The notes beneath the pieces are model-generated. The model saw nothing but the letters and a program-made list of their open reading frames with translations, did no database searches and was not told the DNA's origin. Positions 52,332-61,362 of a stretch of 64,000 bases of DNA are shown here, piece by piece. The position numbers and the translations under genes are program-made. Position 1 is the stretch's first letter. Every line of letters begins with the position of its first letter. Origin of the DNA: Hahellaceae bacterium (lineage in GTDB: Bacteria > Pseudomonadota > Gammaproteobacteria > Pseudomonadales > Oleiphilaceae); contig JADGDV010000001.1 of assembly GCA_016744695.1 (NCBI GenBank), forward strand, positions 186,001-250,000, in the 5' to 3' direction.

Positions 52332-53945
52332 ATGGCAGAACAAAATACACCTCACCCTCCACCGCCTAAACGCGCATCATCGTTAGCGCAGTGGTGGAAG
52401 GAAGAAAAAGAAAAAATATCTCATGCTGAAGTACTCCGTTTCTTTGAAGAAAATAAAGGCCGGCTTGAAAAGTCGATATCATCAATTAACCCTAAGCACT
52501 GGGTTTATCGCGCCACAAACAGCTTATTTGCCCTATTTTCAATTATTGCAGGCTTGATAGATAAGCTTAAAGACTGGCTTCTTAATATAATAATGAAAAT
52601 ACCCGCACCTGCGGGTCTTAAACGCGCCATTCGAGCAATTGTGGATGAGTTTAGCTTTAAAGGAACCATTGACTTTATCAGAGCCAAAATTTACGCATTT
52701 AAAAAAGCACCTCACAATGTAAAAGCCGTTCAACTCATGGATGACATGATTAGTCATGCAACCTCTCATGGGCTCGATTTTAAGAAGCACTTCCCAGATA
52801 TTATCGAAAAATTTAACAAACGAAAAAACCAACTTCTACAACATAGCTTTTTTAACGAGTTCAGCAAAAGTAGCCTAGAGCGATTTCTTGCAATCCCCTT
52901 CTCATTTAATCACTCAATTTCTCCTGTACTCGCAGATACAGCGCTATGGCATAAGATTTTTGTTTTTCTGGAAAAAAAGAATATCAAAGACATTGTTTTA
53001 GTGAGCAAGCAAGGGCAACGAACCTCACTTAACCACGACAGTAAACACGCTATTGGGTCATCAGAGGTTGTACAAACACTCTATGAGGCATCAGTACTTA
53101 AGGCTTCAGGGCATCGTATTTTTATAATTGGTCATCATGAAGGTTACTTAGGCCCTTATTTTGTTCGAAGTGTACTCAGACAATTAAGCTTCAATAATCT
53201 TACCGGCAACTGTAACACAGTCGTTGGCCCTAGAATGTTTTCTAATCTTGTTTTAAAAAATGGTGCTAGTAACGTTGGCAACCTGTTTCTCACTCTCCCG
53301 TCACAGAAAACGTCAAAGGTACAAGAGAAAGGGCTTGCCTACGAGTTAATGAAGAATGCCCGAAGAACTCAATATCTGATTAAAATGCCCTATGCAGGCC
53401 TGAAGCTTATTGAGAAAATGACTTACACAGAATTTATGAATAATGTTGTGTATTATGATGAAGTACGTTTTTCAGAGGCTACTGCGGGGCTTGATCAAGC
53501 AGAGAAAGCAACATTAACTGAGTATATGCAGCAAGTAAGACAGAATAAGGCATTTGCAGAGCTGGATCGTTCTGATTATCAATTGTTTAAAAGTGTTATG
53601 CATGAGCCATTTTTATTGTTCCCTGAAGGCTCCCGCTCCTATACTGATGATAAAAATAACGTAACAATGAAGTATGTGAACCCTCGCTTTATGCAGGCTT
53701 ACCTCAGGCCAGGTGATGTCATATTACCGGTGAACCTCGTGGGTGGCTCAGATATTACAAACGGTTGGAGATTAAGCCCTGCCACGCTAGGCCTCTCGGT
53801 CGCTAAACCTTATCAAGTGACCGCTGAAATGATCGATAATTTTGAAGTAGAAGGGATCAATGTAATGCGCACCATTGCATCACTTCCTAACATCAAAAAT
53901 GTTTATTTTGATGAAGACATTCAAGCCCGTACAAAAAAGTTATAA
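52332..53945 (+). CDS. PlsC-like acyltransferase, long N-terminal extension
   Basis: A 537-residue protein. The C-terminal half (about 260-470) looks like a PlsC-type acyltransferase: a G-H-H-E-G-Y-L-G motif at about 276-283 (possible HX4D-like site) and L-F-P-E-G-S-R-S-Y near 431, the usual F-P-E-G-x-R block. The first 230 residues are helical and amphipathic. Such enzymes acylate glycerol-3-phosphate or a lysophospholipid at the inner membrane. It could also be a glycerol-3-phosphate acyltransferase related to PlsB. It is a single-gene unit before the aminotransferase gene. Confidence 0.7.
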   Translation: MAEQNTPHPPPPKRASSLAQWWKEEKEKISHAEVLRFFEENKGRLEKSISSINPKHWVYRATNSLFALFSIIAGLIDKLKDWLLNIIMKIPAPAGLKRAIRAIVDEFSFKGTIDFIRAKIYAFKKAPHNVKAVQLMDDMISHATSHGLDFKKHFPDIIEKFNKRKNQLLQHSFFNEFSKSSLERFLAIPFSFNHSISPVLADTALWHKIFVFLEKKNIKDIVLVSKQGQRTSLNHDSKHAIGSSEVVQTLYEASVLKASGHRIFIIGHHEGYLGPYFVRSVLRQLSFNNLTGNCNTVVGPRMFSNLVLKNGASNVGNLFLTLPSQKTSKVQEKGLAYELMKNARRTQYLIKMPYAGLKLIEKMTYTEFMNNVVYYDEVRFSEATAGLDQAEKATLTEYMQQVRQNKAFAELDRSDYQLFKSVMHEPFLLFPEGSRSYTDDKNNVTMKYVNPRFMQAYLRPGDVILPVNLVGGSDITNGWRLSPATLGLSVAKPYQVTAEMIDNFEVEGINVMRTIASLPNIKNVYFDEDIQARTKKL

Positions 53946-53991
53946 ATAAATAGACTAAAACAACACGTTCAAATAAAACCAAGGATATCCA

Positions 53992-55119
53992 ATGAATTTT
54001 AAGAGTTTTAATCCGCCAGAACGCACACTATTAGGCCCTGGCCCTTCAAACATATCACCCAGAGTACTTAGCGCCATTGCAAGACCTACCATTGGACACT
54101 TAGATCCTGAATTTTTGCACATGATGGATGAGATAAAATCACTCCTTCAGTATGCTTTTCAAACCACCAATGAATTTACTATGGCGATATCTGCCCCGGG
54201 TTCTGCGGGTATGGAAGCCTGCTTTATAAACCTAGTTGAGCCAGGCGAAAAAGTAGTTGTTTGCAGCAACGGTGTATTTGGTGGACGAATGGTAGAAAAC
54301 GTTGAACGCTGCGGCGGTATAGCCGTTGTTGTCGAAGACGATTGGGGTAAAGCCGTTTCACCTGCAAAACTTGAAGAAGCCTTGCAGCAAAACCAAGATA
54401 CTAAATTTGTCGCGTTTGTACATGCAGAAACATCAACCGGTGCCTTATCGGATGCCGAAGCACTTTGTAAAATAGCAAAAACACATAACTGCTTAACCAT
54501 AGTAGATACCGTTACATCACTAGGTGGTGTACCTGTAAAAATTGACGAATGGGGTGTTGATGCGGCTTATTCAGGCAGCCAGAAGTGTCTATCTTGCGTA
54601 CCGGGTTTATCCCCCATTACCTTTAGCCCTGCCGCCGTTGATAAAATCAAGAATAGAAAAACAAAAGCACAAAGCTGGTTTCTAGATCAAAGCCTTGTTA
54701 TGAGCTACTGGTCTGGTGAAGGTAAGCGTAGCTATCACCATACCGCACCAGTTAACTCACTCTATGCACTTCATGAATCATTAGTTATGCTGCATGAAGA
54801 AACACTAGAAAAATCGTGGGAGCGACATCAAGAGCAACATCAAAATCTTGCTAATGGCCTAGCCTCATTAGGTTTAGAGTTTGTAGTGCCTGAAAACGAA
54901 CGTCTACCTCAACTAAACACCATTATGATACCTGATGGTGTCGATGACGCAGCTGTAAGACGTTACCTTCTAGAAAAATACAGCATGGAACTAGGTGCAG
55001 GCTTAGGTAAGTTTGCAGGTAAAGCATGGCGCATTGGTTTAATGGGCTACAGCGCTCAATACAAAAACGTTGTACTTTGTTTAGCTGCATTGAAAGATGC
55101 GATAGAAAACGCTAAGTAG
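53992..55119 (+). CDS. Class V aminotransferase (alanine- or serine-glyoxylate type)
   Basis: A 375-residue PLP enzyme. The fold-type I class V blocks are L-L-G-P-G-P-S-N near 13-20, S-A-P-G-S-A-G-M-E-A near 67-76, H-A-E-T-S-T-G near 144-150, D-x-V-T-S-L-G-G with the PLP-binding Asp, and the Schiff-base Lys in S-G-S-Q-K-C-L-S near 199. This fits alanine-glyoxylate aminotransferase, or the related serine-pyruvate type. It probably recycles glyoxylate to glycine. A strong terminator follows. Confidence 0.9.
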   Translation: MNFKSFNPPERTLLGPGPSNISPRVLSAIARPTIGHLDPEFLHMMDEIKSLLQYAFQTTNEFTMAISAPGSAGMEACFINLVEPGEKVVVCSNGVFGGRMVENVERCGGIAVVVEDDWGKAVSPAKLEEALQQNQDTKFVAFVHAETSTGALSDAEALCKIAKTHNCLTIVDTVTSLGGVPVKIDEWGVDAAYSGSQKCLSCVPGLSPITFSPAAVDKIKNRKTKAQSWFLDQSLVMSYWSGEGKRSYHHTAPVNSLYALHESLVMLHEETLEKSWERHQEQHQNLANGLASLGLEFVVPENERLPQLNTIMIPDGVDDAAVRRYLLEKYSMELGAGLGKFAGKAWRIGLMGYSAQYKNVVLCLAALKDAIENAK

Positions 55120-55143
55120 TCTTATAGAAAAACCCTACCCTAT

Positions 55144-55168
55144 AAAAACCCAGTTATGCTGGGTTTTT
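55144..55168 (+). terminator. Terminator after the aminotransferase gene
   Basis: AAAAACCCAG (55144-55153) and CTGGGTTTTT (55159-55168) pair over 10 bp around a 5-base loop, ending in a T run. Confidence 0.88.
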
Positions 55169-55246
55169 ATTAACGGAGCTCTATACATTAGTACGATAAG
55201 GATTTTAACTTGAAAGTGATAAGCATTTAGAAGTAAAAAAGAAAAA

Positions 55247-55322
55247 TGGAGCTGGCGAACGGAATCGAACCCCTGACCTGCGCATTACAAGTGCGCTGCT
55301 CTACCATCTGAGCTACGCCAGC
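55247..55322 (-). tRNA. tRNA-Thr (TGT)
   Basis: 76 nt with encoded CCA. Acceptor stem GCTGGCG/CGCCAGC, D arm, anticodon loop CTTGTAA giving TGT, and TTCGATT in the T loop. One G-G mismatch is seen in the T stem, all else pairs well. It follows tRNA-Val and is probably on the same transcript. Confidence 0.93.
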
Positions 55323-55360
55323 TTTATTTTTTCCTTGTGCTGCTCTTTCTTTGTACTAAT

Positions 55361-55437
55361 TGGTAGGACCAGTCAGATTCGAACTGACGACCCTCGCCAT
55401 GTCATGGCGATGCTCTAACCAACTGAGCTATGATCCT
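55361..55437 (-). tRNA. tRNA-Val (GAC)
   Basis: 77 nt with encoded CCA. Acceptor stem AGGATCA/TGGTCCT (one G.U), anticodon loop ATGACAT giving GAC, and TTCGAAT in the T loop. D arm and length match E. coli valV/valW. Confidence 0.95.
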
Positions 55438-55651
55438 ACTTTGCAGCGAGGCGTAATGTAACAAAGAAGGTTTACTTGTTCAAGAAAAATATTAAGTCGA
55501 ATGTAATTGCCTACTTACAATAATCAATGTACATTTTATTCCTGCTTATTAATTATCATTATCGTATTATGGCCATCCAAAAAAACTGCAACCGCCATAA
55601 ACAGCCTAGAAGGCGTGGATGTTGTTGGCTAGAAGTCCTGCATCTTAATAA

Positions 55652-55689
55652 ATACCCTTTAATTAACTAAACAGTCAATTAAAGGGTAT
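55652..55689. terminator. Stem-loop downstream of the TIGR04219-like barrel gene
   Basis: ATACCCTTTAATT (55652-55664) and its perfect complement (55677-55689) form a 13-bp stem with a 12-base loop, 11 bases past the stop codon of the minus-strand gene. T-rich on the minus side. Confidence 0.6.
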
Positions 55690-55700
55690 AAACATACAGA

Positions 55701-56450
55701 CTAAAACAGCAATAAAGCGCTAAGGTATGGTCCTTGAATAGTGGTATCAACATCAATACCACTAACATCATCAACCGTTAGACCCATCGCTCTATACCCC
55801 ATCTCAGCACCGAAAAAACCCATCTGGTACCTTAAACGAGCAACAAGATCATAGGCAGTATCACCACTAAGAGATACAGCGCTACCTTCTACACCGGCAG
55901 ACAACGATGCGAATTCAAAAGCAGCACTGCCGTAGAGCATTGGTAGAATGTTATCAATATCAGTTTTGCTAGAACTATAATTTCCACTGCTATCGGCATC
56001 TTGCTCTCGTAAAATTAGCACCCCATCAAACGCTTTAACGGTTAAACCTACATCAAGGTTGACCCAGTTATCTAAAACTTGATAATAAAGCGTAAAATCA
56101 TAATTAGTCAGATCCAAGCTTGTCTGAACTCTACCGTCAAAAGTTTCGCCATCAAAATCAACAGAATCGACAGAACCATAAGCGACCTGATCCATATCAA
56201 AGTACTGTACACGTACATTAGGGATCAGAGGAATAAAATGTTCAAAAGCAGCATTAAATATAACAGACTCTTTTTCACCAAGCCCTAAATCACTTTCAAC
56301 ATCAATTTTATCTCCACCGGACTGAATATGCCCTGAATTATCAGGCTTCCAATAAGCTAGCGAAGCAGATAGACCCAATACATCAGCAGTTAAAGCAGTT
56401 GATGCGACAGAAAGTGTTAAAGCTACAATACCTTGTTTAATGATTTTCAT
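55701..56450 (-). CDS. Outer-membrane beta-barrel protein, TIGR04219-like
   Basis: A 249-residue protein with a signal peptide (cleavage near T-A-L-T-A-D, about 22) and a small beta barrel ending in L-L-L-F. Early G-L-S-A-S-L-A-Y-W-K-P and the late V-A-R-L-R-Y-Q-M-G-F-F-G-A-E-M-G-Y-R stretch fit the TIGR04219 family, small barrels of unknown job. It lies next to purC on the same strand but with a 47-base gap; its own promoter is likely. Confidence 0.78.
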   Translation of the reverse strand: MKIIKQGIVALTLSVASTALTADVLGLSASLAYWKPDNSGHIQSGGDKIDVESDLGLGEKESVIFNAAFEHFIPLIPNVRVQYFDMDQVAYGSVDSVDFDGETFDGRVQTSLDLTNYDFTLYYQVLDNWVNLDVGLTVKAFDGVLILREQDADSSGNYSSSKTDIDNILPMLYGSAAFEFASLSAGVEGSAVSLSGDTAYDLVARLRYQMGFFGAEMGYRAMGLTVDDVSGIDVDTTIQGPYLSALLLF

Positions 56451-56496
56451 TTCATTATCCTTTTTTATTAGTTAATTTAAGTGCGCTCTTCTAGTA

Positions 56497-57207
56497 TTAA
56501 AAAGACATGCCTAAACGCCTACCTACTTCCTCATAGGTTTCAATCACACTTCCCAGACCTTGTCTGAAGCGATCTTTATCCATTTTATTACGAGTTTCTT
56601 TATCCCAAATTCTACAGCCATCAGGGCTAAACTCGTCACCTAAAACAATAGAACCGTTAAATAGGCCAAATTCTAGTTTGTAATCAACCAACAGCATACC
56701 GGCATCATCAAACAAAGCCTTCAGCACGTTGTTCACTTCAAATGTTAAGCGTTTCATTTCCTGAAGCTGCTCTTCAGTTGCCCATCCAAACGACTGACAA
56801 TGATATTCATTAATCATAGGGTCATGCAGTGCATCATTTTTCAAAAAGAGCTCAAATGTAGGCGGGTTTAGATCAAGGCCTTCTTCTACTCCCAAGCGCT
56901 TACATAAACTGCCCGCAGCGATATTTCTGACCACGCATTCAACCTCGATCATATCCAGGTTTTTAACCAGACACTCAGTATCACTCAACAATTTATCAAA
57001 ATGTGTTGGAATGCCCGCTTCTTCAAGCTTAGTCATGATAAAAGCGTTAAACTTATTATTCACCATACCCTTACGATCTAGCTGGTCAATTTTTTCACCA
57101 TCAAATGCAGAGGTATCATCCCTGAACAACAATATAAATCGTTCTGGATCATCGGTTTTATAAACTGACTTAGCCTTACCAGAAAAAAGTTCTTCACGTT
57201 TTTCCAT
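56497..57207 (-). CDS. purC: Phosphoribosylaminoimidazole-succinocarboxamide synthase PurC
   Basis: The ATG at 57207 has a GAGGTG site and gives 236 residues, in line with E. coli PurC (237). It joins CAIR and aspartate to SAICAR with ATP in purine synthesis. Typical blocks are [34 protein letters not shown] and G-D-E-F-S-P-D-G. It is followed upstream by bamC and dapA on the same strand, a common gammaproteobacterial order. Confidence 0.96.
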   Translation of the reverse strand: MEKREELFSGKAKSVYKTDDPERFILLFRDDTSAFDGEKIDQLDRKGMVNNKFNAFIMTKLEEAGIPTHFDKLLSDTECLVKNLDMIEVECVVRNIAAGSLCKRLGVEEGLDLNPPTFELFLKNDALHDPMINEYHCQSFGWATEEQLQEMKRLTFEVNNVLKALFDDAGMLLVDYKLEFGLFNGSIVLGDEFSPDGCRIWDKETRNKMDKDRFRQGLGSVIETYEEVGRRLGMSF

Positions 57208-57277
57208 TTGAAACAACACCTCAAAAATAAAAATACAAAAAGGAGGCAGCCCTCCTCTTTAAAAATAGTTAACTGGA

Positions 57278-58333
57278 TTAAGAAATATTATCGAGTAGTA
57301 AGTTCAGGATCTCCATTCTTTCTACCGTTGTTATATCCCCTTGAGACTTACTTACCTTCAGTAAGTAGCCACTCCCCTCTTTCTCTAACTTAAGAATAAA
57401 ACTGTATTCGGGTCGTACTTCATCATCACTGGAAAATAACCCCACAAGCCAATTGGTGCTCTCTTCTTCCTGACCGTAATCGAGATAAAAAACACCTTCA
57501 CTCCGGTCAAGATCTGCAACAGTTATATTGGCGCCTCTCAAAGCCTTAGACGTCGAACTCCACGCCCGAGCATACGAAAGGTCAAGCTTCAGGTATGGAT
57601 CAGCCTCTGGCTCAGATATTAAAGCAACCTTGGAGACGCCACCTATATCATGAGCAAGCAATGAATAACTACGATATGACTGGCTGTTCTCAAGGTAAGA
57701 ACTGATCACCTCTAATAACTGGCTCTCCGCATCTGGATCACCAGGCATAGCAGACCACCCTTCAAACTCCTGCTTTCCAGATTTTGTTTCAAACACTCGA
57801 ACCTGAAGCTCGGTGGAATTCCTTTTTACGCCCTGCCCTAACTTCGCCTGAAACACTAAAGGGGAGCTAGCTTCAGAATCCTCAATACCCAAACGCTCCA
57901 ATAATTGATTAGATAATAAATTTAAACCCACCAGTTCGGTTTGCATTAAACCCAAACGAGGGTTTTCAAACTCAACATCAATTCCATTCTCTTCCCAGAA
58001 ATGATCTAACGATGGCCATATACGCCCAGGCGTTTCATTTACCAACAACCATGTTTGCTCTTCAAGAGATTCAATCACATAGTTCTCAGCCAATATAATA
58101 ACCGTTGCATCTGGCGGGCCAGGTAAAACATACTCTTCAGGCAGTGATCGTTTATTATCTATAGGGGGTATAGGGTATCTAGCTTCAACACTTGAGCTCT
58201 TATACCATTCGGGGATTTTTACAGAATCTCCACCCTCAGCAAGAAGATAGTCATTAGATCTATCTCGTATAACACCACAAGCAGCTAACGTTAATATGAT
58301 AAACACTAGCGAACTCAATTTTAAAAAACGCAT
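57278..58333 (-). CDS. bamC: Outer-membrane assembly lipoprotein BamC
   Basis: I choose the ATG at 58333 (351 residues) because the signal peptide begins there; an ATG 11 codons earlier exists. The lipobox L-A-A-C is followed by the BamC-type unstructured start, with P-P-I-D-N-K-R and the L-P-G-P-P-D-A region that binds BamD in E. coli. Two helix-grip domains follow. It is an accessory part of the BAM complex that inserts barrel proteins. It lies between dapA and purC, as in Pseudomonas and E. coli. Confidence 0.9.
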   Translation of the reverse strand: MRFLKLSSLVFIILTLAACGVIRDRSNDYLLAEGGDSVKIPEWYKSSSVEARYPIPPIDNKRSLPEEYVLPGPPDATVIILAENYVIESLEEQTWLLVNETPGRIWPSLDHFWEENGIDVEFENPRLGLMQTELVGLNLLSNQLLERLGIEDSEASSPLVFQAKLGQGVKRNSTELQVRVFETKSGKQEFEGWSAMPGDPDAESQLLEVISSYLENSQSYRSYSLLAHDIGGVSKVALISEPEADPYLKLDLSYARAWSSTSKALRGANITVADLDRSEGVFYLDYGQEEESTNWLVGLFSSDDEVRPEYSFILKLEKEGSGYLLKVSKSQGDITTVERMEILNLLLDNIS

Positions 58334-58369
58334 TAGATACTTTATTTTACTACCCACTATGATCACAGA

Positions 58370-59257
58370 TCACTGAACTCCAGCGCTTTTTAAAGCACTT
58401 AACACATCATTATGAAAAGGGGCGCTTAAAGGAGTGAGTGGTAATCGAATACCCTCCTGAATAAGCCCCATCTGCTGTAATGCCCACTTCACAGGAATAG
58501 GATTAGCTTCAACAAACAAGTTTTCATTAAGTGGCATCAAACGCTCACTTATCGCCCTTGCCTGCTCAGCCTCTCCTGCCAATGCCAATCGGCATAAATC
58601 AGCCATATCTTTAGGTGCAACATTAGCCGTTACAGAGATATTACCTTTTGCCCCCATTAACATAAGTTCAACAGCAGTGGCATCATCACCGGAATAAACC
58701 GCTATTCGGTCACCAACTAGCTCTATTAATGCTTTACCTCGCGCTAAACCACCTGTTGCGTCTTTTACACCAATAATATTAGGTATATCGGCTAAACGAA
58801 CAACCGTTTCATTCAACATATCAACCGCTGTGCGACCTGGCACGTTATATAATATTTGGTCAACATTTACCGCCTCTGCAATTGTTTTGTAATGCAGATA
58901 CAAACCCTCTTGTGTGGGCTTGTTATAATAAGGGGTCACAAGTAAACAAGCATCGACACCTGCTTTGCTTGCCTCTTTGGTTAAATCGATAGCTTCTGTA
59001 GTTGAGTTTGCTCCAGTACCTGCAATAACAGCAATTTTACCTTCAGCATTCGCTTTTACCCGTTCAACAACCCTGCGAATAACAGCACAATGCTCATCGG
59101 GGTTAAGTGTTGCGGACTCTCCAGTTGTTCCAACGGCAACAATAGCATCAGTTCCGTTTTTGATGTGAAAGTCTACAAGCCCATCTAAACGTTCCCAATC
59201 AAGTGTGCCATCAGGGTTCATTGGGGTAGCAAGTGCTACAAGACTGCCAGAAATCAT
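58370..59257 (-). CDS. dapA: 4-hydroxy-tetrahydrodipicolinate synthase DapA
   Basis: The ATG at 59257 follows a GGAGAG site and gives 295 residues (E. coli 292). The TIM-barrel lyase motifs are intact: G-T-T-G-E-S at 43-48, Tyr137 in Y-N-V-P-G-R, and the Schiff-base Lys165 in V-K-D-A-T-G-G. It condenses pyruvate with aspartate semialdehyde at the start of lysine and peptidoglycan precursor synthesis. It is the first gene of dapA-bamC-purC and divergent from gcvR. Confidence 0.97.
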   Translation of the reverse strand: MISGSLVALATPMNPDGTLDWERLDGLVDFHIKNGTDAIVAVGTTGESATLNPDEHCAVIRRVVERVKANAEGKIAVIAGTGANSTTEAIDLTKEASKAGVDACLLVTPYYNKPTQEGLYLHYKTIAEAVNVDQILYNVPGRTAVDMLNETVVRLADIPNIIGVKDATGGLARGKALIELVGDRIAVYSGDDATAVELMLMGAKGNISVTANVAPKDMADLCRLALAGEAEQARAISERLMPLNENLFVEANPIPVKWALQQMGLIQEGIRLPLTPLSAPFHNDVLSALKSAGVQ

Positions 59258-59469
59258 ACATCTCTCCATGGAGGGGGAATTGTGTAAATAAAAAGGCATA
59301 TATTAATCGTCAGTCTTGCGTTAAACAAGGGCTGAACGCAGATTAAAGTACACTAAAGTAAAACTAGAATAGGCTTAACGGTTATCTTGACACAGAAGGC
59401 ATCTAAGCAGACCATATGCAATAGACGCTAACACCTCAATTTTATTAAAAAACTATTAGAGAGTTTTTA

Positions 59470-60018
59470 ATGAGCACAACCACTAATAAAGAAAATCATT
59501 TAGTTATTTCTGCCATCGGCAGCGATCGCCCAGGGATTGTCAATGACATGGCAAAAGCCTGCTCAGACAACAACTGCAACATAATAGATAGCCGCATGAC
59601 AGTTCTCGGTGGAGAGTTTGCCGTTGTTATGATGGTTTCAGGCTCATGGAATGATATTGCAAAACTTGAAAACATTATTCCAGCTCTCGCTAAGAAACTT
59701 GATTTAACGACCATAATCAAACATACCCAGCCAAGACAACCAAAGGCAGCCATTTGCTATACCGTTAATGTTGTCGCACTCGACAACCCTGGAATAGTAC
59801 AAGAAATAGCCAATTTCTTTTCAAAACAAAATATCAATATTGACGACCTGCAAACAGGAACATATAGTGCACCCCACACAGGGACACAAATGTTTAATTT
59901 AAATATGGCAATCACAATCCCTTCAGATACTCACCTTGCAACACTAAGGGAAGAGTTCATGGTATTTTGTGATGATTTGAATCTTGATGCTGCAATAGAA
60001 CCAACCAGAAACAATTAA
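59470..60018 (+). CDS. gcvR: Glycine cleavage system regulator GcvR (two ACT domains)
   Basis: A 182-residue protein made of two ACT domains: about 12-80 (A-I-G-S-D-R-P-G-I-V-N-D) and about 95-170 (A-L-D-N-P-G-I-V-Q-E-I-A-N-F-F). GcvR binds glycine and controls GcvA in E. coli. The position between dapA and bcp is conserved in gammaproteobacteria. It is 12 bases from bcp, so they are one operon. Confidence 0.92.
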   Translation: MSTTTNKENHLVISAIGSDRPGIVNDMAKACSDNNCNIIDSRMTVLGGEFAVVMMVSGSWNDIAKLENIIPALAKKLDLTTIIKHTQPRQPKAAICYTVNVVALDNPGIVQEIANFFSKQNINIDDLQTGTYSAPHTGTQMFNLNMAITIPSDTHLATLREEFMVFCDDLNLDAAIEPTRNN

Positions 60019-60030
60019 TAGAGAGTATTC

Positions 60031-60498
60031 ATGTCTATAATAGAATTAGATAAGCCACTACCCGCTTTTGAAGCTAAAGCTACCACTGAAACACAGGTAA
60101 GCCCCGAAACCCTACAGGGTAAAAACACCGTCATCTATTTTTACCCAAAAGATAACACTCCGGGTTGTACAACCGAAGGGCAGGATTTCAGAGACTCAAT
60201 TCAAGATTTTACTGAAGCTAACACCGTTATATTTGGCGTATCAAGAGACAGTCTCAAAGTACATGAAAACTTCAGAAAGAAACATGAGTTCCCATTCGAG
60301 CTCATTTCTGACCCAGATGAAATACTATGTAAATTGTTCGACGTCATAAAACTCAAAAAACTCTATGGTAAAGAGTATATGGGTATTGAACGAAGTACTT
60401 TTTTAATCGACGACCTAGGCGTTCTCAAAAAAGAGTGGAGAAAAGTAAAAGTGAAAGGCCACATAGAAGACGTATTAAAAGAAGCCCAGTCACTATAA
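60031..60498 (+). CDS. bcp: Thioredoxin-dependent peroxiredoxin Bcp (BCP/PrxQ)
   Basis: A 155-residue peroxiredoxin. The peroxidatic Cys46 is in P-G-C-T-T-E-G, and F-Y-P-K-D-N-T-P-G-C is typical. The E. coli resolving position C50 corresponds to Gln51 here, so this looks like a 1-Cys-type BCP; Cys100 matches E. coli C99. It reduces peroxides with thioredoxin. It is cotranscribed with gcvR. Confidence 0.94.
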   Translation: MSIIELDKPLPAFEAKATTETQVSPETLQGKNTVIYFYPKDNTPGCTTEGQDFRDSIQDFTEANTVIFGVSRDSLKVHENFRKKHEFPFELISDPDEILCKLFDVIKLKKLYGKEYMGIERSTFLIDDLGVLKKEWRKVKVKGHIEDVLKEAQSL

Positions 60499-60512
60499 AT
60501 ACCGCTGATGAA

Positions 60513-60534
60513 GCTGAGAGCTTACACTCTCAGC
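60513..60534 (+). other. Stem-loop after bcp
   Basis: GCTGAGAG and CTCTCAGC form a perfect 8-bp stem around a 6-base loop, 15 bases after the bcp stop. There is no T run, so termination is not certain. Confidence 0.45.
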
Positions 60535-60726
60535 GCTCTCACTCACCAATACAAATAATGTAAACAAACGTCATATCCCACTCAACCCTCGAACACATCA
60601 CCTAATTTTGTAGACACTGCTCACAAATAAAACAACCCCTCTTCACTTGAAGCAATTAAACAGTGCATTCACCGCCTTTTAACATAAAATAAAGATCAGA
60701 CACATTAATATACAAGTGTTTACTGA

Positions 60727-60735
60727 CCCCCCCCC
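60727..60735 (+). repeat. Nine-C homopolymer upstream of the chalcone-isomerase-like gene
   Basis: Nine C in a row in an AT-rich context, 29 bases before the start codon. Such tracts can slip in replication; whether this one changes expression is unknown. Confidence 0.7.
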
Positions 60736-60764
60736 ATACAACTAAAACAATAAGGAGCTAAAAT

Positions 60765-61337
60765 ATGAAAATCACCGGACTTCTATTGTTCATGCTTGCC
60801 ATAATACCTCTGACGTCAAATGCAAGAAACATTAGTGATGTAAAACTAGATGAAATAATCAAGGCGAATGAAAACTCACCAGAGCTAATACTTAATGGCG
60901 CCTCATTACGCAAAACATATATGGTTATTGACACCTATGTAGGTGGCCTCTACCTAGAAAACAAATCACATAATGAACAAGATATTCTAGAAAGAGACGA
61001 ACACAGGCGTATGCTCTTTCATGTCTTATTAAGAAAAGTATCCGCTAGAAAAGTAGCTCAAGCACTTAAAGACGCACTCGTTATTAACATCACAAAAGAA
61101 GAGCAAGAGCGACTTAAGCCTGATATCAACCAATTCCTAAGTATGTTCAAAGGTAGACTTAAGCAAGGTGATGAAGTCAATATTGACTATATTCCAGGGT
61201 CTGGCACCCAGGTTATCATCGGAGGTGTAAGTAAAGGAGTGGTACCCGGCAAGCAGTTTGCTGATGCTCTACTTTCTGTTTGGGTTGGGGAAAACCCAGT
61301 AGGCAGCAGTTTCAAGCAAGACATACTGGGAAATTAA
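60765..61337 (+). CDS. Chalcone isomerase-like periplasmic protein
   Basis: A 190-residue protein with a signal peptide (about 1-20). The chalcone isomerase-like fold is marked by L-N-G-A-S-L-R-K-T-Y-M-V-I-D-T-Y-V-G-G-L-Y-L and a late V-S-K-G-V-V-P-G block. In bacteria such proteins are not flavonoid enzymes; a role in fatty acid or lipid binding is suggested. It has a TAAGGAG site and a C9 tract nearby. It converges with perM. Confidence 0.85.
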   Translation: MKITGLLLFMLAIIPLTSNARNISDVKLDEIIKANENSPELILNGASLRKTYMVIDTYVGGLYLENKSHNEQDILERDEHRRMLFHVLLRKVSARKVAQALKDALVINITKEEQERLKPDINQFLSMFKGRLKQGDEVNIDYIPGSGTQVIIGGVSKGVVPGKQFADALLSVWVGENPVGSSFKQDILGN

Positions 61338-61362
61338 GAATACCAACGCCAGGGATGGCTAC

